A DNA stretch of 64,000 nucleotides from Banduia mediterranea (GCF_031846245.1 NZ_JAVRIC010000002.1:179230-243229); one strand, 5' to 3'; counted from the first letter of the stretch, positions 36,147-44,781 are shown. Numbers and translations: made by a program. Notes: generated by a model not told the origin, from the letters alone.

Positions 36147-36812
36147 TCAAGCAGTCTTTAGCAGACGTTCCCAATTCAGGGCCGGCGCATCCTCATGGAA
36201 AGAACGCCTGCCGGCAATCGCGACACCGTCGGAGCGTCGAAACCAATAATGATTCGTGAGCTTCGAGCGGCGGGTCGGGAAATTCAGATTCTCGACCACG
36301 GGAACCACCCGGTGCTCCAGACCGAGAATGGCCAGGTCGGTTTCCGCGCCCATCTCGAAGCGGGCTTGAAATGGTACGCCGTATTCTCGCGGCTCCAGCA
36401 TATCCAAGGTCCCATTCAGCGGGCGCCCCTCAAGCTGCGAAATTGCTTCCAGGCCCAACACGGGAATACCCGAATACTCGAAGCGGCCCAGATCATTTGG
36501 CAGTCCCGCTGTGGACGCAATCAATCCATTCCGGGTTTCGATCAACACGCGGTCTTCAGAACGCCAGGTTGCACGATATGGCGGCTCCAGCGTTTCCATG
36601 ATCAAGACCGCCTTGGGATTGTTGCCGGCCCAAAACCCCATTGCCGAATAAGGGATCGCAAGAATCTCTTCAGCACTCAACGAATAAGTGCGAGGCGTCC
36701 AATAGGCAGCTTTCAAGGTTTCATAGGCCAGCCGCGCACTGGAGTTGGCGGAACATCCCGCCACGAGACCAGCACCCGCCAATCCAAGAAAATCCCGGCG
36801 ATTCAGCGACAT
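36147..36812 (-). CDS. yjbF: YjbF/GfcB-family lipoprotein
   Basis: 221 residues. MSLNRRDFLGLAGAGLVAGC has a twin-arginine-like start (RRDFLG) and a lipobox ending at Cys20, so it may be a Tat-exported lipoprotein. The body (ETLKAAYWTPRTYSLSAEEILAIPYSAM, VLIETRNGLIASTAGLPNDL, NHYWFRRSDGVAIAGRRSF) fits the YjbF/GfcB group-4-capsule lipoprotein family. It converges on the terminator of the small secreted genes from the opposite strand. It completes a Yjb-like set lacking a YjbG/GfcC counterpart in the window. Confidence 0.78.
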   Translation of the reverse strand: MSLNRRDFLGLAGAGLVAGCSANSSARLAYETLKAAYWTPRTYSLSAEEILAIPYSAMGFWAGNNPKAVLIMETLEPPYRATWRSEDRVLIETRNGLIASTAGLPNDLGRFEYSGIPVLGLEAISQLEGRPLNGTLDMLEPREYGVPFQARFEMGAETDLAILGLEHRVVPVVENLNFPTRRSKLTNHYWFRRSDGVAIAGRRSFHEDAPALNWERLLKTA

Positions 36813-36922
36813 AGATTTTACATAGGCCCGGAAGAACTACCCACGGCCTGGCATGCTTGCCAAAGCCTCACCGCGAACCAAACGAAGGCGAGCTAGCTTG
36901 CCCAGCCCGCCCGTGACGATCA

Positions 36923-37228
36923 TCAGATCAGGAAGCTTTCCCGCCTCTTGCCCGCCGCTTCAGCTTCGACAACCCACTTCGGGGCGCGGCCGCGGCCAGT
37001 CCAGGTATCGCCCGTCACCGGATTCTTGTACTTCGGCTTGACGGTCCCCTTGGCAGACGACGATTTTGACTTGCCGCCCGAAAGTCCGAGATCGGAAGCG
37101 CTGAGTCCATATTGCTGGATTTTTGTCTTGACCTCGGCAATCACGTCCTGAAGCTCCTTCTTTCGGAGGTCTTCAGCCTGCTGCTGAAGCTTTTCGATTT
37201 GTTGTACCAGTTCCTTGTACGTCGCCAT
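36923..37228 (-). CDS. H-NS-family nucleoid protein
   Basis: 101 residues. An N-terminal coiled coil (YKELVQQIEKLQQQAEDLRKKEL) is joined by a Lys/Ser linker to the DNA-binding end PVTGDTWTGRGRAPKWV, the H-NS TWTGRGRxP hook. H-NS proteins bind AT-rich DNA and silence acquired genes. Its place at the edge of the polysaccharide island suggests it may silence the island or arrived with it; genome-wide action is equally possible. Confidence 0.9.
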   Translation of the reverse strand: MATYKELVQQIEKLQQQAEDLRKKELQDVIAEVKTKIQQYGLSASDLGLSGGKSKSSSAKGTVKPKYKNPVTGDTWTGRGRAPKWVVEAEAAGKRRESFLI

Positions 37229-37401
37229 CAGCTAATACCTCTCGATTATTTATTGAATGTTTGACGAATCGCATGACCGACGCTTATAGCATCCTCGATA
37301 AACGGGTGGCATTCAAGTAGCCGGTAAAGATTGATTGGCGAGATTAAGGTACGGCCAGGATGTCCGCGTGCATGGGAGTGACGAATAAATCGTCGCTCCG
37401 C

Positions 37402-37549
37402 TAACGGCCATGCCGCCAAGTGGCACCCCGCAGTATGAATCTGCTGCGGCATGGCCGTTCCCCTCACCCACCGCTCGCATTCGCGGGCGCCCCCCTCGCC
37501 CGCATGCGGGCAAGGGCAGCTCGGCATCACGCGGCGCGTGATTCACGTT
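37402..37549 (+). repeat. Multi-hairpin intergenic repeat, copy 3
   Basis: The best-preserved copy: TAACGGCCATGCCGC and GCGGCATGGCCGTT are perfect 14-bp arms (AACGGCCATGCCGC). They are followed by CTCGCATTCGCGGG, CGCCCGCATGCGGGC and ATCACGCGGCGCGTGAT hairpins, ending CACGTT. It lies between the H-NS gene start and the pbpC stop, ending 6 bp from that stop. The rest of the 327-bp gap holds nothing recognisable. Confidence 0.88.
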
Positions 37550-37555
37550 CACAGT

Positions 37556-39688
37556 TTATTTCACGCTGAACTTTACGATATTTGATTTGATTGAGCTTTC
37601 GGCACTCGTCGCCTTGACCTGCGCGGTGTGATTGCCCGGGTTCAGCGACCATTTCCAGTCGGGCTGAGCGGTGAGCGCGCGCTGCTGATCATCGACGAAC
37701 CAGGTGAATTCGGCCGTGGTGTGGTTCGTGCGGACTTCGAATTGCAGGGTTTGCCTTTCAATCGGAATACGCGGATCAATCACGATGCTTAAACCGTCAA
37801 ACGGCTGAACCCAGCGGATATGAACTTCGGATTCGGCGCCGGGCGCGGCAGAATCAAAACCCCGCGGCGTCGAAGGCTCGATATCCACAGCGCGTGCCAC
37901 GGCCAGCGGCCGGCTCGGTAGCTGCGCAAGTATCGACCGGACCAGCAACGCCGGGCCGATGGCGCCGGTCACACCATCGGTTTCGCGGCGCGCGAGGCTG
38001 CCGGCCCAGACGACGACGAGAAAATCCCGGTCGAAGGCGACCGTCCACGCATCATGATAGTCGCTGGACGTGCCGGTCTTGACGGCGACCTTGTGCTGAA
38101 AGCGCAGCACGCTGCCTTCGCCAAATTCGAGGTATCGCGAGGTTTCATCCCTCAGTATCGTTCGGATCGCCCCGGCGGCGGGGGCGGAGATCACGGATGC
38201 CTGCGCCGGCTCCGTTTCGCCTTCGATCAGACTCAGGTCTCGATATGGGCCGTTGGTCGCGATCGCCGAATAGGCCTGGGCAAGCTCCAGCGGCGTCACT
38301 TCGCCATTACCCAGAGCGAGACCGTCGCCGTAGAGATTGGGGTGTGCGCTGAGGGACTTCATTCCGAGCGCGCGCAGGCCGCTGAGGAAGCGGTCGGCGC
38401 CGACGAACTGCAGCGCCAGCACCGCGGGAATGTTGAGCGAATTCCCAAGCGCCTCCCGCACGGTAACGGTCCCGTAATGCCCGCCACTGTAGTTGCTGTA
38501 AACGTGCTGCCCCTGCCCTACGCGCTCGGCGAGACGCTGATCGACGATCTCGGTATCGGGCGTCCAGCCACGATCGAAGGCCATCGCGTAAAGCAGCGGC
38601 TTGAGTGTGGAACCCGGTTGCCGGGGCGCAGTGACGGCGTCCACGCCGTCGACGTAACGGGCGCCTCGGTGCGCACTGACCCAGGCACGAACGTGATTTC
38701 CATCGAGATCGACGACCACGGCCGCGATATCGGTCACGCCGCGATCGGCCAGATCATCGAGCCGCACATAGGCCAGATCCTGTATCCGTTTCTGCAGGCC
38801 GGCGTCGAGGCTGGTGAGAACCGGCTTGCCGTCGAGTCCGGCACGCCCGCGCATGAGCACCGCCCGCCGGAAATGCGGCGCCCAGATGCCGGGCATCGGC
38901 ATGCGCGACTGGCGCAGCTGCAAGGTGGCGGTCCGAAACGTGGCGGCATCCAATAGACCGGACTCGATCGAACGCGCCGCGAGGCGCTCGATCGCGCCGT
39001 CGATACGGCCGGGGTGGCGCGCAGGGTCCAGTGCCGACGGTGCACGCACCAGTACCGCCAGACTCAGAATCTCACGCGGGTTCAGGGTTTCGAGTTCCCG
39101 GCCGTAGTAGTAATGCGCGGCCTGAACCGCGCCGCGGCGATTCGCGCCATACGGAACTTGATTCAGGTAGAACTCGAGAATCTGCGATTTGGAGAATCGC
39201 CGCTCCAGCCGCATCGCTTCGAAGCCCTCGACCCAGCGCGACCATACCGTTCGCGGTCGGGGGTTGAGCAGGCGCACGACCTGTTCGCTGATGGTGCTGG
39301 CGCCGCGCACCGACTGCCCCGCGCGCAGGTTCTGGACCAGCGCGGACAGGCGGGCGAGCCAGTCGGGCCCGTGATGCCGCCAGTAGCGTTTGTCCTCGGC
39401 CAGAACCATGGATTCGCGCAGCAGCACCGGCATCGCTTCCAGACGCAATTGCTGATCGACGTTCCAGGATTCGAGCGTGCCGGAATAGATCGGCACACCG
39501 TGGCGGTCCAGCAATCGGGCCTCGGCACTGGAGCCGGGCGCGCTCAGCGTGGCGGGAAGCGCGCGCTGCGCGAACAGCGTGGCTGCGACCAGGGCGGTGA
39601 CTCCGATCAGCCCGCCAAGACCCACGAAGCAGAGCCATCTCGAACGAACCGCAAGGCCCGAAGCCGCGGCTTTGCGAGCGGCTTTCAT
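37556..39688 (-). CDS. pbpC: Penicillin-binding protein 1C
   Basis: 710 residues. One N-terminal membrane anchor (about 21-42); GT51 transglycosylase with the catalytic Glu in AEDKRYWRHHGPDW and GASTISEQVVRLL; transpeptidase with RQPGSTLKP (Ser nucleophile), GNSLN (SxN) and KTGTS; and the C-terminal BiPBP_C-type beta domain (about 620-710). All catalytic motifs are intact and the length is slightly short of E. coli PbpC. It is a periplasmic peptidoglycan synthase. No alpha-2-macroglobulin gene (yfhM), the usual partner, is adjacent. Confidence 0.93.
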   Translation of the reverse strand: MKAARKAAASGLAVRSRWLCFVGLGGLIGVTALVAATLFAQRALPATLSAPGSSAEARLLDRHGVPIYSGTLESWNVDQQLRLEAMPVLLRESMVLAEDKRYWRHHGPDWLARLSALVQNLRAGQSVRGASTISEQVVRLLNPRPRTVWSRWVEGFEAMRLERRFSKSQILEFYLNQVPYGANRRGAVQAAHYYYGRELETLNPREILSLAVLVRAPSALDPARHPGRIDGAIERLAARSIESGLLDAATFRTATLQLRQSRMPMPGIWAPHFRRAVLMRGRAGLDGKPVLTSLDAGLQKRIQDLAYVRLDDLADRGVTDIAAVVVDLDGNHVRAWVSAHRGARYVDGVDAVTAPRQPGSTLKPLLYAMAFDRGWTPDTEIVDQRLAERVGQGQHVYSNYSGGHYGTVTVREALGNSLNIPAVLALQFVGADRFLSGLRALGMKSLSAHPNLYGDGLALGNGEVTPLELAQAYSAIATNGPYRDLSLIEGETEPAQASVISAPAAGAIRTILRDETSRYLEFGEGSVLRFQHKVAVKTGTSSDYHDAWTVAFDRDFLVVVWAGSLARRETDGVTGAIGPALLVRSILAQLPSRPLAVARAVDIEPSTPRGFDSAAPGAESEVHIRWVQPFDGLSIVIDPRIPIERQTLQFEVRTNHTTAEFTWFVDDQQRALTAQPDWKWSLNPGNHTAQVKATSAESSIKSNIVKFSVK

Positions 39689-39763
39689 CGTTCTCCGAAT
39701 CCGGAAATGCCGCGAGCCGGCTTGACGCCGTGGCGACTGACTTTGGAATCGGGCATCAGACGC

Positions 39764-41069
39764 TCAGTCGCCGTCCGTCACCGCGCCCTTGGAGGCCGTG
39801 GACACCAGGCGCGCGAATTTGTGCAGCACGCCACGCGTGTACTTCGGCGCCGGACGGGTCCAGGCGACACGCCGCCGCTCGATCTCGGCGTCTTCCACAT
39901 TCAACTGAATCAGCAGCTTTCTGGCGTCGATGGTGACCGAATCACCTTCCTCGATCAGTGCGATGACGCCGCCTTCGCAGGCTTCGGGCGCCACATGGCC
40001 GACCACCATGCCCCAGGTTCCGCCCGAAAATCGTCCGTCGGTGATGAGACCCACCGACTCGCCCAGACCCTTGCCGATCAGCGCGGAGGTGGGTGCCAGC
40101 ATTTCACGCATCCCGGGCCCGCCCTTGGGGCCTTCGTAGCGGATCACGACGACATCGCCGGGACTGATCCGATCCGCGAGTATCGTGGCCATTACCGCGT
40201 CTTCGGAATCGTAGACGCGGGCCGGGCCGGTGATCACCGGATTCTTGAGGCCGGTGATCTTGGCGACACAGCCCTCGGGCGACAGATTGCCCTTGAGAAT
40301 CGCCAAGTGTCCCTGCTGGTACATCGGCCGTTCGAATGGCCGGATCACGTCCTGTCCCTGGGGTGGAGTATCCGGAACGCCCGCCAATACTTCGGCGATG
40401 GTCTGGCCGCTGATCGCCAGGAATCCGTCCATGCATTGCGACTGCACCGCGGTCTCGATCGAATCTGCGATCACCTCGCGCGACACCAGCGAGAACTTCA
40501 TGCCGTCCGTGCCCATCGAGATGCCATCGGTGACCGTCGCAAAGCCGAAAGTCTGCGGCATCGCCCCGGCCTCGCGCAACGCGGCCTCGGCGCGCGCGGC
40601 GAGACCGCCGATGCCGGCGTTGCAGGGGTTCATCGTGGAATGACCGCTGGCGATGCCGACAATCGGCTTCTCGAAGTCAGTGTCGGTAAAGGGGTCCATG
40701 ACATTTCAGGTGGAACAATCGTGCCCTCATCGCGTGCAGTTACCGTTGATGTGCTGGACACCCTTCTCAGTGTGTTGCGTCGATCATGGTGAGGACGAAT
40801 GCTCCGTGGTCAAGGCTTGTCGGGCTAACTGCTTGCCCGACAAGCCTTTTCCGAGCATTTCACGCTGCCGCCGAGCGTCAAGGTCAAGCCCTTCGGGCGG
40901 CCTGCGGCCGACCTTGACGCTCAACAGCAGCTCGAGAAACTGGGCCTTGTCTTCCACCCGAAACGACATAGAGCCCGGTAAAGCCGACAGCACGCAGCAT
41001 GGCCCGGTTCGGGGAGCGGGCCACGCCTTGCGTAATCGTGCTGGAGCGGTGATTGGCTTTCTTGCTCAT
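39764..41069 (-). pseudogene. ilvD: Dihydroxy-acid dehydratase, interrupted and internally deleted
   Basis: The 5' end (ATG 41069: MSKKANHRSSTITQG, then RAMLRAVGFT) and the body ([22 protein letters not shown] onward) are the same gene, split at codon 30 or so by the 284-bp element at 40692-40975. The body also lacks roughly 240 internal residues: MDGFLAISG runs straight into [14 protein letters not shown], so the Fe-S cysteine region CDKN is gone. The C-terminal third is intact ([16 protein letters not shown]). IlvD normally makes 2-keto acids for Ile/Val synthesis and has about 560-610 residues. This copy cannot work; a second gene elsewhere must be assumed if the host is prototrophic. Confidence 0.9.
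40692..40975 (-). mobile_element. 284-bp miniature inverted-repeat transposon inside ilvD
   Basis: Flanked by an 8-bp direct repeat CGGTAAAG (40684-40691 and 40976-40983), a target duplication. Removing the element and one copy restores the ilvD frame (GFT-DTDF). Ends are imperfect inverted repeats: GGGTCCATGACATTTCAGG versus GGCTCTATGTCGTTTCGGG, both followed by TGGAA. Inside are two strong palindromes: AAGGCTTGTCGGGC/GCCCGACAAGCCTT (40812-40848) and GAGCGTCAAGGTC/GACCTTGACGCTC (40873-40922). GG-type ends and an 8-bp duplication recall the ISL3 family; the parent is not identified. A 61-codon frame (MSFRVEDKAQFLELL...) starts within one end and is of doubtful meaning. Confidence 0.85.
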
Positions 41070-41192
41070 TCGCGGCGGCTGACGACTTTGGTTATGGTGG
41101 ATCGGCCATCGGCGTCGCAATGGTCGCCTTCAAACCCAGGCCCATGGCATTGGAACAACAGTATTGTCCGGCAGCTCAATGGAGATCGATTG

Positions 41193-42332
41193 ATGACATG
41201 GAATCTGGGACGCTCAAGACTACTCGGCGCGCCCCTCCGCGAAAAGCGCGGCACTGCGCAGATTGCAATGCTGGCAATCTGCCTGAGTCTGAGTGCATGC
41301 AGCGGCGGTGATAGCGGCGGCAATGATGATGATGATGGCGAGGACCCGGCCCCCGACTACGACTGGAGCGCGCTGCGATCCACGCTGGACAGTTATGTCC
41401 CCGACACCGTGTCCGGCTATGCGTTCAATCTCAACGTGGACGACGTCAGCCAGTTCACGCAGGCCGGTGGCGATATTAGCGTCGACAGTTCGGTACTCAC
41501 CGCCTCGGCCACCAAGGCACCGTCCGCCGCCGCGATCCTGACCCTGGTCGATCTCGGCCTGCTCGACCTGGACGAACCGGTCGAAACCTACCTGCAGGAC
41601 AGCATTGACTGGCCGTTTGCAAAACGCTCGATCACGATGCGGATGCTGCTCAATCACACCTCCGGGCTGCAGACTGCCCCCGACTGTCTGTCCGAAGCCG
41701 TGACCGTCACCATGCAGGAATGCGTACAGGAAATCGCCGACGCGGCGCTAGGTTTCCTGCCCGGCACCGCCTTCTCCTACGGTGGCGGCAGCTATCAGGT
41801 CGCCGGCTATATCGCCACGGTCTTGAGCGGGCAAACCTGGAACGACTTCTTCGACATGGCCCTGGCTGAGCCGCTGGACATGCAGAGCTATCAATTCTTT
41901 GGTGATGAAAATCCAAGGGTCGCTGGCGGCGGGACGACCACGGCCGATGACTACCGCCATTTCCAACAGATGTTTCTCAACGGCGGCGTCTACGAGGACC
42001 GTCAGGTGCTGTCGGCCGACCTCATCGCGGAGATGTCCACCGACCAGATCGCCGGCCGCCTGAAGCTCGGAATGCCGCTGGATCGCAACGACTTCCCCGG
42101 CTACGCCTTCGGCTGGTGGATCTCCTCGCCGGAGCTGCATCCCGGCAGCACCGGCCCGGAACTCAGCGATCCCGGTCTGTTCGGTGCCGTGCCCTGGCTG
42201 GATCTGGACCTGAACTACAGCGCGGTATCGCTGATCCTCAGCGATACCGACACCGGGCTGGACATTTTCAGCACGGCACGCGGCCTGATCCTCGACGAAT
42301 TGCTCGGTACAGAAGAATCAGCGCAACCCTAA
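41193..42332 (+). CDS. Beta-lactamase-family serine hydrolase, lipoprotein
   Basis: 379 residues from ATG 41193 (GGAG 8 bp upstream). The open frame reaches far further upstream but through the ilvD remnant. The leader ends LSLSAC (lipobox, Cys near 33), then a Gly/Asp spacer. SATK (SxxK nucleophile) lies near residue 109; YGGGSY is where class-C enzymes and esterases have Tyr-x-Asn, and it deviates from that. A typical NHTSGL helix follows the nucleophile. Such proteins are periplasmic esterases, DD-peptidases or peptidases; beta-lactam resistance is unlikely. Its TAA stop is the first three bases of repeat copy 4. Confidence 0.85.
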   Translation: MTWNLGRSRLLGAPLREKRGTAQIAMLAICLSLSACSGGDSGGNDDDDGEDPAPDYDWSALRSTLDSYVPDTVSGYAFNLNVDDVSQFTQAGGDISVDSSVLTASATKAPSAAAILTLVDLGLLDLDEPVETYLQDSIDWPFAKRSITMRMLLNHTSGLQTAPDCLSEAVTVTMQECVQEIADAALGFLPGTAFSYGGGSYQVAGYIATVLSGQTWNDFFDMALAEPLDMQSYQFFGDENPRVAGGGTTTADDYRHFQQMFLNGGVYEDRQVLSADLIAEMSTDQIAGRLKLGMPLDRNDFPGYAFGWWISSPELHPGSTGPELSDPGLFGAVPWLDLDLNYSAVSLILSDTDTGLDIFSTARGLILDELLGTEESAQP

Positions 42333-42479
42333 CGGCCATGCCGCGAGCGACACCCCGCACAATGAATCGCCTGCGGCATGGCCCTTCCTCTCACCCACCG
42401 CTCGCAGCTGCGAGCGCCCCCGCCTCTCCCGCAAGCGGGCGAGGCCAGGTCGGCATCACGCCGCGCGTGATCCACGTTA
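42330..42479 (+). repeat. Multi-hairpin intergenic repeat, copy 4
   Basis: TAACGGCCATGCCGC, then GCGGCATGGCC, CTCGCAGCTGCGAG, CTCTCCCGCAAGCGGGCGAG, ATCACGCCGCGCGTGAT and CACGTTAA, in the same order as copies 1 and 3. Its first three bases are the stop codon of the serine hydrolase gene. The second hairpin has different bases from the other copies but keeps its pairing (compensatory change), pointing to a structural role. Confidence 0.88.
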
Positions 42480-42517
42480 AAGCGCTTCTCGTTTGAATGC
42501 TGGCAATCTCGGAACGC

Positions 42518-42552
42518 CGTTCTCCCTTCTCCCTCCGGGAGAAGGGAGAACG
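42518..42552. repeat. Perfect 16-bp inverted repeat
   Basis: CGTTCTCCCTTCTCCC and GGGAGAAGGGAGAACG flank a 3-base loop. No T-run follows on either strand, so an intrinsic terminator is doubtful. It sits between the 3' ends of the serine hydrolase and peroxiredoxin genes and could block convergent transcription. Confidence 0.8.
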
Positions 42553-42614
42553 AATCGCCGACGACAAATGTCACGATCTGAGCGTAGGCGGCTCTGGCAA
42601 GCTCGTGCTGGCGG

Positions 42615-43250
42615 TCAGTCCTTGGGCTGCGCGGTCACGCGCAGATACGGCTTGAGCGCTTTCCAACCCTGCGGAAACAGGGATTTTGCATCCTCGTCCG
42701 ATACCGCAGGCACAATGATCACGTCTTCGCCCTGCTTCCAGTTCACCGGCGTGGCGACCTTGTGCTTGTCCGTGAGTTGCAGCGAGTCGATGACCCTCAG
42801 GATCTCGTCGAAATTGCGGCCGGTGGATGCCGGATAGGTGATCATCAGACGCACCTTCTTGCTCGGGTCGATCACGAACACGCTGCGCACCGTCAGCGTG
42901 CCGCTGGCATTCGGGTGGATCATGCCGTACAGCTCGGCGACCTTGCGTTCCGGGTCCGCGATCAGCGGAAAGTTCAGGACGCTGCCCTGGGTTTCCTCGA
43001 TGTCACGACTCCAGCCCTCATGGTCCTCGAGCTTGTCCACGGACAGTCCGATCGCCTTGACGCCGCGCTTTTCGAACTCCGGCTTGAGCTTGGCGGTGTA
43101 GCCCAGTTCCGTGGTGCACACCGGCGTGTAGTTCTTGGGATGCGAGAACAGCACGCCCCAGGAATCGCCCAGCCATTCATGAAAGCGGATCGGGCCTTGC
43201 GTGGTCTGGGTTTCGAAATCGGGGGCGGTATCGCCGAGTTGCAGTGCCAT
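42615..43250 (-). CDS. 1-Cys peroxiredoxin (Prx6 type)
   Basis: 211 residues. PVCTTE holds the peroxidatic Cys (near residue 45) after the SHPKNYTP motif. The long C-terminal dimerisation region (TPVNWKQGEDVIIVPAVSDEDAK) and the absence of a typical resolving Cys place it in the Prx6/1-Cys group. A cytoplasmic peroxide reductase, of normal length. It stands alone on its strand between two hairpin-rich gaps. Confidence 0.93.
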   Translation of the reverse strand: MALQLGDTAPDFETQTTQGPIRFHEWLGDSWGVLFSHPKNYTPVCTTELGYTAKLKPEFEKRGVKAIGLSVDKLEDHEGWSRDIEETQGSVLNFPLIADPERKVAELYGMIHPNASGTLTVRSVFVIDPSKKVRLMITYPASTGRNFDEILRVIDSLQLTDKHKVATPVNWKQGEDVIIVPAVSDEDAKSLFPQGWKALKPYLRVTAQPKD

Positions 43251-43422
43251 GGCGTACTCCTTTGTTTGGGTCGGGGACGTCTAGCATGCGCCTCCGTCCC
43301 GCCATTTCAAGACCTATGCAAATAACCTTTATCGTCGATACGGTTCAGCCTGCCGCCTGGGCGCGGCCTACGGCCTGTGCCCACGCGTCCGACCGCCCCA
43401 CCCCTGGACCCCGACATGGCGC

Positions 43423-44781
43423 TCAGGTCGTGGCAACAAGCCGCCCCGAACGCCGTGCGAAACGCAGGTTCAGCCCCACTGCGGCCGCCGCCAAGCCCGC
43501 AACCAAGCCCCACCAAAGACCCATGGGACCCATGCCGGCCCAGAACGCGGTGCCAATCGCGACGCCCATGCCGATCAGCCAGTACGCGGCCACCGTCAGC
43601 AGCATCGGCACCCGCGTGTCCTTGAGCCCGCGCAGGGCGCCATTGGCGGTGGCCTGAAGGCAATCGAACACCTGGAATACGGCGGCAATGCCGAGAAAGC
43701 GAATCGCCATGTCGGCCACTTCCGGCACATCGGTGTAGATCGCCACGACCACGGCCGGGAAGAACAGCATGATCGCGGCCGACAACAGGGCCGACGACAG
43801 ACCCAGACCGATCCCCACGAAGCCGCGCATGCGAGCCTCGCGAGGCTCGCCGGCGCCGGCCGCCTGGCCGACGCGAACCGTCGTCGCCATACCCAGACTC
43901 ATCGGCACCATGAAACATACCGCTGCGAAATTGATCGCCACCTGATGGGCCGCTACCGCGATCTCGCCGAAGCGCGCCATCAGCAGCGCCGAAACCTGGA
44001 ACAGACTGGCCTCGGCGGACAGGATGAATGCGATCGGCAGGCCCAGACGAAGGATCTCCCGGACAATCGCCCCATTGAAACGCGCCGGCTCCAGCCGCAG
44101 AACCTGCAGAGAGCGCAGTGAGCGCCACCGGGCAAACGCGAACAGATAGGCCGCCAGCATCACCACCGAGGACAGAGCCGTGGCAACTCCGCAACCGGTC
44201 GGCCCCATGCGCGGAAAGCCCCAATGCCCGTACATCAGCAACCAATCGAACAATGCATTCAGCGGAAACGCCACGACGCCGGCCAGCATCACGGCACGAC
44301 TCACGCCGCGCCCTTCGGCGGTCGAGCGCAGCACGAACCCCACCGCGAACACCGGTGCCGCCCAGGACACGGCGGCCAGATAACCCAGCGCATAGGCTTC
44401 GGTCTGTTCGTGCAGGCCCAGGCGCGTCACCACCAGCGGAGACAGCGATTTCGCCGCGATCATCCACAACACGCCCACGATCAGGGCCATCAGCATCGCG
44501 CCGCGCGAGAAGTCACCGATCTGCTTATCCGGCTTGCGCGCGCCTACGTGATGCGCCACGACCGGCGACACCGCCATGAACAAGCCCATGAAAAAGACGA
44601 ACGGCAGAAACCAGAGATTGGCGCCCACCGCCACGGCCGCCAGCGCAGCGCCGCTGTAGCGGCCGGCCATGATCGTATCGACCGCACCCATGCCCATGAT
44701 GCTGAGCTGCGCGGCGATGATCGGTGTTGCAAGACTGAGGGAGGCGCCCGCTTCGCGGCGGACGGATGCGCGGGTATGCAT
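43423..44781 (-). CDS. MATE-family multidrug efflux transporter
   Basis: 452 residues from ATG 44781; a GTG ten codons earlier is an alternative, and neither has a strong ribosome site. About 12 membrane helices. LSLATPIIAAQLSIMGMGAVDTIMAGRYSGAALAAVAVG is the MATE/NorM N-terminal pattern, with a matching repeat in the second half (LRLGLPIAFILSAEASLFQVSALLMARFGEIAVAAHQ). Expected to export cationic drugs using Na+ or H+. It lies 199 bp downstream of the XRE regulator on the same strand, a possible regulatory pair. Confidence 0.9.
   Translation of the reverse strand: MHTRASVRREAGASLSLATPIIAAQLSIMGMGAVDTIMAGRYSGAALAAVAVGANLWFLPFVFFMGLFMAVSPVVAHHVGARKPDKQIGDFSRGAMLMALIVGVLWMIAAKSLSPLVVTRLGLHEQTEAYALGYLAAVSWAAPVFAVGFVLRSTAEGRGVSRAVMLAGVVAFPLNALFDWLLMYGHWGFPRMGPTGCGVATALSSVVMLAAYLFAFARWRSLRSLQVLRLEPARFNGAIVREILRLGLPIAFILSAEASLFQVSALLMARFGEIAVAAHQVAINFAAVCFMVPMSLGMATTVRVGQAAGAGEPREARMRGFVGIGLGLSSALLSAAIMLFFPAVVVAIYTDVPEVADMAIRFLGIAAVFQVFDCLQATANGALRGLKDTRVPMLLTVAAYWLIGMGVAIGTAFWAGMGPMGLWWGLVAGLAAAAVGLNLRFARRSGRLVATT

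Noticed and set aside
39764..40699. A functional 311-residue dehydratase
   Set aside because: It lacks the N-terminus and the Fe-S cysteine region; the missing 5' end is found beyond the insertion, so it is a remnant of ilvD.
40784..40993. Small minus-strand gene inside the miniature transposon
   Set aside because: The frame begins within a terminal inverted repeat, includes the stem of a palindrome and resembles no family I know; treated as part of the element.
40653..41192. N-terminal extension of the serine hydrolase
   Set aside because: It overlaps the ilvD remnant antisense; a lipobox leader starts at ATG 41193 with a ribosome site.
41193..42332. Antibiotic-resistance beta-lactamase
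   Set aside because: Only the SxxK fold is shared; the second catalytic motif departs from class C and the lipoprotein leader suits an esterase or peptidase better.
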